A stretch of DNA of 13,455 nucleotides from Fen731 sp964481885 (GCA_964481885.1 CAYZUS010000050.1:1-13455), one strand, 5' to 3'. Positions 6,943 through 13,395 are shown, counted from the first letter of the stretch. Program-made: numbers and translations. Notes: a model not told the origin generated them from the sequence alone.

Positions 6943-7782
6943 CTATATGTTTAAAAACATCTCAAGTTTTACTTGTTGGCCGGGCTTTATTACCAGAAAG
7001 TCATCATCCCAATTTCCAGCCACAAGCTTTGAAAAAAACTCGTCAGTGCCATTTATTTCTTCAAAGGCAAGATCAAGCTTTTCTGCCTCCTGCTGGGCGA
7101 TTTTTCTCCACTCGCCGGGTTCATAATTGCCGGTATTTATATAGACCATGCGTGTGTAGTTTTTAAGCATTTCCTTGACCACCCACTTTAAGGTTTCTTC
7201 ACTGTATTTTGCTTTCATCTCTTCGTAATTGTTTAGCATAAGATTTTCATTCTCGCCTATATAGCCTCTTGTCAGATAGTAGCTGCCTGGTGCCTTGGCA
7301 GTCTGCTTTTTATATTCTGCAGTGGATCCCAAAAACAGGGATATGCAGTCATCGCACTTTGGAATTATCATGTTTGTGTTTGGGGACAACAGTCCCTCAA
7401 CCGATTTGCCGCACAGGCCGTATCCCAGGATAATAGAGTCGTAATCCTGTGAATTGTCTATTTCTTTTTGAAGCACTTCTCTTAGATGATCGCTCTTTTC
7501 GTGCAACTTCTTTTCAAAAATAACAACATCCCAGTTTGTGGGAATCCTGTCTTTTATTTCGTCGTTGACAACATCACAAACTATAAACTTTACTTTTATA
7601 TTATCCTCACCGGTATTTTTGCTTCCNNNNNNNNNNNNNNNNNNNNNNNNNNNNNNNNNNNNNNNNNNNNNNNNNNNNNNNNNNNNNNNNNNNNNNNNNN
7701 NNNNNNNNNNNNNNNNNNNNNNNNNNGTGTTTTTATTACTTGCAGCTATGTTTTTATTATCTGTGCCAGTATTTTCCAACAA
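6943..7782 (-). CDS. DUF1638 protein, interrupted by an assembly gap
   Basis: The part after the gap (from about 7626 down to 6943) is a DUF1638 domain of unknown function. It begins KFIVCDVVNDEI and carries GYGLCG and PKCDDCISLFLGS, the Cys-containing motifs typical of the family and plausibly metal-binding. To my knowledge DUF1638 genes are often found near corrinoid methyltransferase genes, but none is seen here. The upstream piece starts at tandem TTG codons (7780-7782 and 7777-7779). AGGAGATA lies immediately before them, and the second TTG has the better spacing. It encodes MLENTGTDNKNIAASNKN. Exactly 100 Ns separate the two parts, so the joined frame, length and even continuity are unproven. 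A start nearer KFIVCDV is also possible, since the domain normally begins there. Confidence 0.75.
   Translation of the reverse strand: MLENTGTDNKNIAASNKNXXXXXXXXXXXXXXXXXXXXXXXXXXXXXXXXXXGSKNTGEDNIKVKFIVCDVVNDEIKDRIPTNWDVVIFEKKLHEKSDHLREVLQKEIDNSQDYDSIILGYGLCGKSVEGLLSPNTNMIIPKCDDCISLFLGSTAEYKKQTAKAPGSYYLTRGYIGENENLMLNNYEEMKAKYSEETLKWVVKEMLKNYTRMVYINTGNYEPGEWRKIAQQEAEKLDLAFEEINGTDEFFSKLVAGNWDDDFLVIKPGQQVKLEMFLNI
7627..7726. other. Assembly gap (100 N)
   Basis: A run of exactly 100 Ns is the usual placeholder for a scaffold join of unknown length. Both flanks encode a similar asparagine/lysine-rich peptide (ENTGTDNKNIAA before it, KNTGEDNIK after it, in reading order), so the break probably occurred in a tandem repeat that short reads could not cross. 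Confidence 0.97.
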
Positions 7783-7842
7783 TATCTCCTTTTAGAGCTT
7801 ATTCCAATTTACTATTTTTTTAACTTACGATATTTTTGGCTT

Positions 7843-7936
7843 ACCGATTCTATAGTTTGCAACTTTTTTTGAGCTTACTGTTTACTAAACTCATAATTTC
7901 TTCCGGTTTGCCGATTCTTTAATTTATAACTTTTTC
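7843..7936 (-). repeat. Duplicated copy of the CoA-disulfide reductase 3' end
   Basis: Plus-strand CCGATTCT...AACTTTTT at about 7844-7868 recurs in diverged form at 7911-7935, a 67-bp offset. The second copy contains the stop codon and last codons of the gene ending at 7924. Short variants of GTAAGCTC/GGTAAGCC recur between 7800 and 7880 on the minus strand. The gap 7796-7923 otherwise has no gene and appears to be decayed repeat sequence. Confidence 0.55.
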
Positions 7937-9759
7937 AAAATGCTTAAATATGAACCGTTTAGATTTTTAACATCTGCAAAACCTGCATTTTTTAATATTC
8001 GGTATGCAAGATAACTCCTGTAACTTGTCCTGCAGTGTACAATAATGGCGCTGTTTTTATCAAGTGATAAAACATTTGCCCTCAGTAAATCTACCGGGAT
8101 ATTTATTGCATTTTCAATGTGCCCGCTTTCATATTCCCTCTTTGTCCTGACATCAAGAATTGTCATTTGCTCTCCGGCAGCAATCTTCTTTTTTAAATCT
8201 TCTATATCGACTGACTCAAACTCTCCCCTGATTGTATTTTCGCCTATCATTCCGACAATATTGAGCGAATCTTTTGCTGAACCATATGCAGGATGATAGC
8301 CAAGATTAAGATATGCAAGCTCAGAGATCTTCATGCGGCACTTTATCGCAACTGCCATGGTGTCAAGCTTCTTGTCAATACTTTCCTTTCCAATTGCCTC
8401 AAAACCTATTATTTCTCCGGTGTCTGCGTCGTAAATAACCATCATATGCATGAGGCTTGCTCCCGGATAATAGCCTGCATGATTTAACGAGTGCGTCTCT
8501 ATTTTTACTGCGTTCATGCCAAGTTTTTTTGCCTGCCTGAATGAGACACCTGTTTTTGCAAGTGATACATCGATGACCTTTATAATCGAGGTTGGGTTGC
8601 TTTCCGGATAGGCGAAATCGCCGCCTGCTGCATTATAGCCTGCACATCTTCCCTGCATGTTTGCAGTAAATGCAAGGTTTTGTGGTTGCCTGGCGCCAGT
8701 TATAAAATCTGTGCACTCAGCGCAATCCCCTGCCGCATAGATGTCCGGACTGCTGGTTTGCATATTTTCGTTTACTTCAATGGCACCTGATGGGCCTGTT
8801 GACAACCCGCAGGCAGAAGCAAGGGCCACTTCGGGCTTGGTTCCCGTGCCGATAAAAATAATGTCACAGGGTATTACTTTAGAGCTTGCAGTTTTTACAG
8901 CAGTTACTATACCTGCTGTTTTGCTGCTGCTGTCAGTATTTAACCATTCAAATCCGGTTATATCCTCATTTTTTAATAATGTTACCTTTTTATCAGCAAG
9001 ATAGTTCTCAAGATACTCGATTATTTCAAAGTCAAATAACGGCAATATCTGGCCGGTTTTTTCAACTATGGTTACTTTAAACCCGGCTCCCAAAAACGCC
9101 TCTATAAGCTCAAGTCCTATGTAGCCTCCGCCAATAATTACGGCGTTTAAGTCTTTATTTTCTTTTTGTATGTCGCCATTTCTTAAAACATCTTTGCCAA
9201 TAGCATTTTGGGATATGGCAGGATTTGCCATATCGGGATCTGATTGAGATGAAACAGGGTTTGATCCATCAGGAGTACTTTGCGCCGATGTAAGACTGCC
9301 CATATACGCTTTCAGCCTGACCGCATCGTCAATTGTCTTTAAGATAAAGGCATTACCGGCCCCATAGAGTTCCTTATTAAATATTACCGGCACCGAACCT
9401 GTGGTAATTATCAGTTTGTCGTAAGAATCTTCGAAAACTGACCCTGTCATCAGGTCTTTAACCTTTATGCTTTTTACTGCAGTATTTATGCTTAATACTT
9501 CATGCAAAACCTTTACACCTATATTAAATCTTTTTTCAAAGCCGGCAGCGTCATTAATAATCAGGTCACCAAGTGAAGAGATACTTCCGGAAACATAATA
9601 AGGCAATCCGCATGTTGCAAAGGAAATATATTTATATTTTTCATATATGACAATTTCTGCATCATCTGTGGCCCTTCTTGCCTTGACTGCTGCTGAGGTC
9701 CCGGCAGCAACACCGCCGATTATTATTATCCTTTTTACATTTTGGGTTTTCCCAGTCAT
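7924..9759 (-). CDS. CoA-disulfide reductase with C-terminal rhodanese domain
   Basis: This flavoprotein of the CoADR-RHD type reduces CoA disulfide, CoA persulfide or polysulfide with NAD(P)H. Numbering from the ATG at 9759 (611 aa): FAD motif IIIIGGVAAGTSAA near 11-24, the single redox cysteine Cys50 in SFATCGLPYYVSG, NAD(P)H site IIGGGYIGLE (208-217), FAD site YAAGDCAE (341-348), CoA-contact region YHPAYGSAKD (488-497), and a rhodanese domain from about 515 with persulfide cysteine Cys576 in VHCRTSYRS. An in-frame TTG at 9768 exists, but the ribosome site AGG touches it. The ATG lies 9 bp from that site and was preferred. Residues about 155-203, between the FAD and NAD domains, are a low-complexity insertion not expected in the family. 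It follows the HdrD-like gene at 182 bp and is the last sulfur gene of the block. Confidence 0.92.
   Translation of the reverse strand: MTGKTQNVKRIIIIGGVAAGTSAAVKARRATDDAEIVIYEKYKYISFATCGLPYYVSGSISSLGDLIINDAAGFEKRFNIGVKVLHEVLSINTAVKSIKVKDLMTGSVFEDSYDKLIITTGSVPVIFNKELYGAGNAFILKTIDDAVRLKAYMGSLTSAQSTPDGSNPVSSQSDPDMANPAISQNAIGKDVLRNGDIQKENKDLNAVIIGGGYIGLELIEAFLGAGFKVTIVEKTGQILPLFDFEIIEYLENYLADKKVTLLKNEDITGFEWLNTDSSSKTAGIVTAVKTASSKVIPCDIIFIGTGTKPEVALASACGLSTGPSGAIEVNENMQTSSPDIYAAGDCAECTDFITGARQPQNLAFTANMQGRCAGYNAAGGDFAYPESNPTSIIKVIDVSLAKTGVSFRQAKKLGMNAVKIETHSLNHAGYYPGASLMHMMVIYDADTGEIIGFEAIGKESIDKKLDTMAVAIKCRMKISELAYLNLGYHPAYGSAKDSLNIVGMIGENTIRGEFESVDIEDLKKKIAAGEQMTILDVRTKREYESGHIENAINIPVDLLRANVLSLDKNSAIIVHCRTSYRSYLAYRILKNAGFADVKNLNGSYLSILKKL
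9205..9276 (-). repeat. Two degenerate 36-bp units inside the CoA-disulfide reductase
   Basis: The adjacent units translate as TPDGSNPVSSQS and DPDMANPAISQN (residues 162-185 from the ATG). The DNA identity is modest, about 20 of 36 positions by eye, but spacing and peptide pattern agree. The period equals that of the lgt tail array, although the sequence is different. Confidence 0.6.
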
Positions 9760-9796
9760 CTTAAACAACCTGTCTTTTCTATTTTTAAAATTTTCT

Positions 9797-9949
9797 ATGC
9801 CAAATCAAATAATTCGTCTCAAAGCCTGATAAATAAACATGCGACTCAGACTCAGTATCCGGCAAACCAATATCCGGCAACTCTCCGGCAACTCAGACAA
9901 CATTTTCAGGTTACCAGTCTAATGGCTTTTAAAATGCCAAATCAAATAA
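9797..9949. repeat. 16-bp direct repeats bracketing a repeat-rich leader
   Basis: ATGCCAAATCAAATAA occurs at 9797-9812 and exactly again at 9934-9949, 137 bp apart. The second copy overlaps the stop codon of the HdrD-like gene. Between them are two perfect tandem copies of TCCGGCAACTC (9873-9883, 9884-9894), a repeated TATCCGGCAA (9856-9865, 9871-9880), and repeated CTCAGAC/ACTCAG. This is the only substantial gap (about 180 bp) within the HdrD-like to CoA-disulfide reductase stretch. No promoter stands out. Confidence 0.7.
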
Positions 9950-11240
9950 CCATATTATTTGCTACAAAATCCATTACTGAGCTTATTTCAATTCCCAGAC
10001 CGTATGCCTCGTTTAGAGTGTCTATCTGGAGCCTGCAGTTTTCGCATGGAGTGACAAGCAATTTCGCTCCTGTCTTTTTTATCTGGTCCGCCTTTAACTT
10101 GCCGGTCTTAATCCTGAATTCATCAAGCTCAGACATTGCAACAAGCCCGCCGCCGCCGCCGCAGCACCAATTTCTTTCCTTATTCGGAGTCATGTCCCTG
10201 AAATCGACAGCAATCTTTTTCATGATATATCTTGGCTCATCATAAAAGCCTGCATTTCTTCCAACCTGGCAGGGGTCATGGTATGTAACGGGTGTTTTGA
10301 AGTTTCCTTCCTTAAGCACCACTTTGCCTTCTTTTATAAATTCAGTTGTTAACTCTACAAATCCCCTTATTTTAAATGGAAGTTTTTCTTTTGCCCAGGC
10401 CTCGTATAAAAATTTCATGACCCTGTAAGCATGGCCGCATTCAGTGATAATTATTTCTTTGACTTTAAGCCTTTTTGCCTCATCAACGATCCTGTCTGCT
10501 ATTGCTTTTGCCTTTTTGCTGCTGCCCAGAAAAAGCCCGTAATTTGCAGCTTCAAACATACTAAGGCTCCAGCTGATTTTCGCCTTGTTAAATATCATCG
10601 CAGCAGGAAGTATTGTATGCGTTCCGGCCAGAGCGACATACAGGAAATCTGCTCCAATATTTTCCATTGGAATTGAAGCATTAGGGTCATTTAACTTTTC
10701 TTTGAGTTCATCTTCAGTTTCTTTTAGCGTTTCCTGGAGGATATCCTTGAACATGTCGATATTTTCACCTTTAAAGATAGCCGCTTCAGACAGCTCTCCC
10801 AGCATTGTGTGCCCCTTACCGGCCGCATTGAGTATTTCCTTGGCAACTGAAAGTATCCAGGCTGTGTCTATACTGAAAGGGCAATAAACCATACATCTCC
10901 TGCAGCCTGTGCATGCATAGGCTGACCTGCTCAGTTCTTCAAGAAGTTTTTCATCATCGATCTCTTTGCCTTCAAAGAGCTTCGGGAAAATCCTGCCTAT
11001 GGGTGATATGTTTTTCTTGTATATTCTTCTTACAAGCTCGGCCCTGTATGCCGGCAGATAAGTAATATCCTTGGTGACCTTATACTGGTGGCAGGCATCT
11101 CTGCATATCGCACATCTTGCGCATGTATCAAGATAGAGCATAAGCTGCCTGTTTATCTTGCTTTTTAATACTGCAACCAGTGCTTCTTTTTGAGCTGTAT
11201 CTTTTTCAATAGTGCCATTTATTGTATTGTTTTCCATCAT
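9942..11240 (-). CDS. HdrD/DsrK-like iron-sulfur (CCG-domain) oxidoreductase subunit
   Basis: This is a cytoplasm-facing catalytic subunit of a membrane disulfide or sulfide electron-transfer complex. The N-terminus holds two ferredoxin-type [4Fe-4S] motifs, CARCAICRDAC (Cys40, 43, 46, 50) and CTGCRRCMVYCP (Cys110, 113, 116, 120). The C-terminal half has one complete CCG site: Cys324 in HDPCQ, Cys359-Cys360 in NWCCGGGGG, and Cys399/Cys402 in TPCENC, the kind of site that binds the special [4Fe-4S] cluster of heterodisulfide reductase. A first CCG-like region (about 199-270) keeps only Cys268 in ECGH. The ATG at 11240 overlaps the stop of the cytochrome b gene by 4 bp (ATGA), with GGAG upstream, showing tight translational coupling. 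GlpC and lactate-utilisation proteins share the fold, but the NarI-type partner favours HdrD/DsrK. Confidence 0.88.
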   Translation of the reverse strand: MMENNTINGTIEKDTAQKEALVAVLKSKINRQLMLYLDTCARCAICRDACHQYKVTKDITYLPAYRAELVRRIYKKNISPIGRIFPKLFEGKEIDDEKLLEELSRSAYACTGCRRCMVYCPFSIDTAWILSVAKEILNAAGKGHTMLGELSEAAIFKGENIDMFKDILQETLKETEDELKEKLNDPNASIPMENIGADFLYVALAGTHTILPAAMIFNKAKISWSLSMFEAANYGLFLGSSKKAKAIADRIVDEAKRLKVKEIIITECGHAYRVMKFLYEAWAKEKLPFKIRGFVELTTEFIKEGKVVLKEGNFKTPVTYHDPCQVGRNAGFYDEPRYIMKKIAVDFRDMTPNKERNWCCGGGGGLVAMSELDEFRIKTGKLKADQIKKTGAKLLVTPCENCRLQIDTLNEAYGLGIEISSVMDFVANNMVI

Positions 11241-11959
11241 ACATCACTCCTTACAGAATTTACCGCAAAAGTTCCTATTGCATGTGTTAACTTGCTAAAC
11301 GGGAAATACATAACAAAAAGATTTACAAAAAATACATGCATTGTAAGAACCCACCTTGCCCCTTTTTCTGCGATTGCCTCAGGGAAATACGGCCTGAATG
11401 TAAGAACGCTCAGAAAGTATGCCCTGTATTCAGAAACTGAAATTTTAGCAAAAAACCTTAAATGGTCCCCAAGACCAATTATTACAATAAGTAAAAAAAC
11501 AATAAAATAATCTTCAAATACCGACAACTCCTTATAGGGAGAGAAGAAACGTCTGAAAATATAAAAGAGAATCGTTACAAGGAGTATTATCCCCATGGTA
11601 CCTCCTGCAATTGCGCCAAGCTTTTCCATTCCTTCGTTTCCGATGGCATTAGCAAGAGGCGTAAATTCATGAACCATCCTGAAATGTGCAAAAAGCACTG
11701 CCGCAAGTGAAAAATGAAAAAGTATTGAAAATGTATACATCCATGGATCGGCTTCTGCTGAGTGAGGAAAAACAAATGAATCTTTTAACAATTTAAAAAA
11801 CTTCACTCCTTTATTTTTTGGCTTCGGAAATATTCCAAGCCTTACCATAGAGCGAGGGGTTTTTACCCAACCGTATATCTGGTAAGCCATGCCTACAACA
11901 AAAACAATAACGGCTATATATACCATTATTCCTGCAGCAAAAAATGAAAATCCGCTCAT
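11237..11959 (-). CDS. NarI/DsrM/HdrE-like cytochrome b membrane subunit
   Basis: This 240-residue integral membrane protein of the NarI-like gamma-subunit family would carry b-type haem and exchange electrons with menaquinone. Five hydrophobic segments are visible (about 8-28, 75-95, 116-134, 149-167, 203-221). Candidate haem ligands are His82, His92 and His97 around helix 2, His166 at the end of helix 4, His208 in helix 5, and His226. A basic loop (about 32-60) faces the cytoplasm in related proteins. ATG 11959 is backed by a strong GGAGGG site. The 4-bp overlap with the following iron-sulfur gene indicates an obligate two-subunit complex like HdrED, DsrMK or TmcC-type pairs. A nitrate reductase role is unlikely, as no narGH genes are present. 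Confidence 0.87.
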   Translation of the reverse strand: MSGFSFFAAGIMVYIAVIVFVVGMAYQIYGWVKTPRSMVRLGIFPKPKNKGVKFFKLLKDSFVFPHSAEADPWMYTFSILFHFSLAAVLFAHFRMVHEFTPLANAIGNEGMEKLGAIAGGTMGIILLVTILFYIFRRFFSPYKELSVFEDYFIVFLLIVIIGLGDHLRFFAKISVSEYRAYFLSVLTFRPYFPEAIAEKGARWVLTMHVFFVNLFVMYFPFSKLTHAIGTFAVNSVRSDV

Positions 11960-12002
11960 AAGCTACCCTCCATTTATAATTAAAAGAATCCCCGAATTTA
12001 GT

Positions 12003-12245
12003 TTATTTCAACCTTTTTACGTAAAAAATAATATTTTTACCATCTTTTTCAGTCTTTAAAACTTCATTTCCTGTGGTCCTTGCCCATGACGGGATATCTG
12101 CAAGGCTTCCCGGGTCGGTTGCTATCGCTTTAAGCACGCCATCAATTGGAATATTTTTAATATTCTGGCTCACCTTTACCATTGGCAGCGGACACAAAAG
12201 GCCCTTCAAATCAAGCTCAAGATCCACTTTTATTTCTTCAGTCAT
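12003..12245 (-). CDS. tusA: Sulfur carrier protein TusA (SirA-like)
   Basis: TusA carries sulfur as a persulfide on one cysteine. At 80 residues it is full length. The family motif GLLCPLPMVKV places the carrier cysteine at Cys18 in CPxP, and ATDPGSLADIPSW (about 42-54) is the second conserved element. A strong GGGAGG site precedes the ATG at 12245. It is 43 bp upstream of the cytochrome b gene, in the same direction. The company of dsrE2-like, rhodanese and HdrD-like genes indicates a role in dissimilatory or detoxifying sulfur transfer, not tRNA thiolation, since no tusBCD, tusE or mnmA is seen. Confidence 0.93.
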   Translation of the reverse strand: MTEEIKVDLELDLKGLLCPLPMVKVSQNIKNIPIDGVLKAIATDPGSLADIPSWARTTGNEVLKTEKDGKNIIFYVKRLK

Positions 12246-12276
12246 TTTTCCTCCCGGTAATATTTTAGTTTTTACA

Positions 12277-12306
12277 ATTTTATCTTTTATAAATTTTTTT
12301 TATCAA
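12277..12306 (-). promoter_or_regulatory. Candidate promoter of the tusA operon
   Basis: Minus-strand TTGATA (12301-12306) and TAAAAT (12277-12282), each one base off consensus, are separated by 18 bp, giving a start near 12270 and a leader of about 25 nt. The 240-bp gap 12246-12485 has no gene. It also holds a candidate terminator and two GTTTAAAC-centred palindromes (12336-12345 and 12441-12448). A separate promoter fits a terminator after dsrE2. Confidence 0.35.
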
Positions 12307-12430
12307 TTTCCATCAATTTCTTTGATTCAGGCAGGGGTTTAAACCTGTAACTAAAATTTTTATTTTTTAATATAAAAATATTTAATGGTCCCTGAAAAAT
12401 AATTACCCCAATGTGTCAAATAAATAAAAC

Positions 12431-12463
12431 TTCAGGATTAGTTTAAACAAATAATTTCCTGAA
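12431..12463 (-). terminator. Candidate terminator after the dsrE2-like gene
   Basis: Minus-strand TTCAGGA (plus 12457-12463) pairs with TCCTGAA (plus 12431-12437), and a GTTTTATTTATTT tract follows. The 7-bp stem is perfect, but the 19-base loop is long and the tract is interrupted by A residues, so termination may be partial. It lies 22 bp after the dsrE2-like stop. Confidence 0.35.
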
Positions 12464-12485
12464 ATCTTAAGTTATCCAACAACAA

Positions 12486-12971
12486 CTAAATATATAATGT
12501 TGAGTAAGAGTCCTTCGAATGTTCAAGCATAAAAGCAACCCCAACAACATCCTTGACTTCATCAATCATGCTCTCCCTTGGTATTTCAAGAACATCCATG
12601 CTCATCTGGCATGCATAGAAACTTACCCCAAGATCAATTGCCATTTGCCTTAACTCTACAAGAGACGGAACACCCTTTGCACCCATCATTTTATTAAACA
12701 TCCATCTTCCCAAGCCGCCCATGCTGTATTTGCTTGGAGATGCCTTTGAAATATCCCCGCCTTCCATTATACCCATCATTTTGCCCATGAAGCTTTTGCC
12801 TGTCCTGACATTCTTTTTCTTTAATGCCCTAAGTCCCCAAAAAGTAAAGAACATCGTGACTTCCATATTTGAAGCAGCAGCTCCAGTGGCAATAAGAAAT
12901 GACGTCATAATCTTATCCATATCTCCGCTAAAGACTATCAGTGTAGTCTCAAGCTTTTTTTCCTCAGCCAT
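12486..12971 (-). CDS. DsrE2-like sulfurtransferase (DsrE/F/H-like family)
   Basis: This belongs to the DsrE2 branch of the DsrE-like superfamily, whose members exchange persulfide sulfur with TusA and rhodaneses in sulfur-metabolising prokaryotes. It has 161 residues. Typical elements are TTLIVFSGDMDKIMTSF near the N-terminus, AAASNMEVTMFFTFWGL (31-47), a methionine/glycine-rich middle (62-100), and VSFYACQMSMDVL with the only cysteine, Cys121, as the likely persulfide site. A strong AAAGGAG site precedes the ATG at 12971. It comes 55 bp after the ArsR-type regulator and 240 bp before tusA, all on one strand. The region about 10-47 is hydrophobic, and membrane association has been suggested for this branch. 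Confidence 0.88.
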   Translation of the reverse strand: MAEEKKLETTLIVFSGDMDKIMTSFLIATGAAASNMEVTMFFTFWGLRALKKKNVRTGKSFMGKMMGIMEGGDISKASPSKYSMGGLGRWMFNKMMGAKGVPSLVELRQMAIDLGVSFYACQMSMDVLEIPRESMIDEVKDVVGVAFMLEHSKDSYSTLYI

Positions 12972-13026
12972 TTTTTCTCCTTTTATTACTTTTTTAAGAA
13001 TATCTCATTTTTGAGTTAACATCTGT

Positions 13027-13362
13027 TTAAGAATTACCTTCAAGGGCTTCTGCAACTGTATCATGCTTGCTTTGAAAGGATTCCTGCAGGACCTCACTTA
13101 TAAGATCATAAGCCTGGATTATTTTTATATTGGAGATGGAATAATAAATATTATTTCCATCTCTTCTTGAATTTACAACTCCCTTTGACCTTAAAATGGC
13201 CAGGTGCTGTGAAAGGTTTGCCTGTGAAATGCCGGTTTTATTAACAAGTTCAGTTACTGTCATCTCACCGTTCCTCATCGTATCAAGTATCGCCTGACGA
13301 TTGGGATTGGAAATTGTCTTGCAGACCTCTGCATGAAGGTTATAGAAATTATTTTTAAGCAT
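13027..13362 (-). CDS. ArsR-family transcriptional regulator
   Basis: This winged helix-turn-helix repressor has 111 residues. The family pattern is clear: ISNPNRQAILDTMRNGEMTV (17-36), recognition helix region GISQANLSQHLAILRSKGVV (44-63) and wing RRDGNNIYYSI (65-75). It has one cysteine, Cys14. It lacks the CxC metal motif of ArsR/SmtB arsenic sensors and the two cysteines that form the persulfide switch of BigR/SqrR, where the first position here is Asp (in ILDTM). It opens the sulfur block and probably regulates itself and the following genes. ATG 13362 follows AGGGG. Confidence 0.92.
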   Translation of the reverse strand: MLKNNFYNLHAEVCKTISNPNRQAILDTMRNGEMTVTELVNKTGISQANLSQHLAILRSKGVVNSRRDGNNIYYSISNIKIIQAYDLISEVLQESFQSKHDTVAEALEGNS

Positions 13363-13395
13363 ATCAACCCCTGTATTTTATATCTTTATATATTA

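Noticed and set aside
9742..10245. 167-codon plus-strand open frame across the HdrD-like 3' end and spacer
   Set aside because: It overlaps the conserved CCG cysteines read on the minus strand and crosses the repeat spacer. No domain or ribosome site is seen.
11237..11959. Respiratory nitrate reductase gamma subunit (narI)
   Set aside because: No narG, narH or narJ is present, and the gene is fused by overlap to an HdrD/DsrK-like partner amid sulfur genes.
12415..12420. Perfect TTGACA (minus strand) as a tusA promoter
   Set aside because: No acceptable -10 lies 16-18 bp downstream. The weaker pair at 12277-12306 fits better.
12003..12971. YTD-type sulfur disproportionation cluster (yedE-tusA-dsrE)
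   Set aside because: tusA and a dsrE-like gene are present, but no YedE/YeeE-type transporter gene is found in the window, so the label is not supported.
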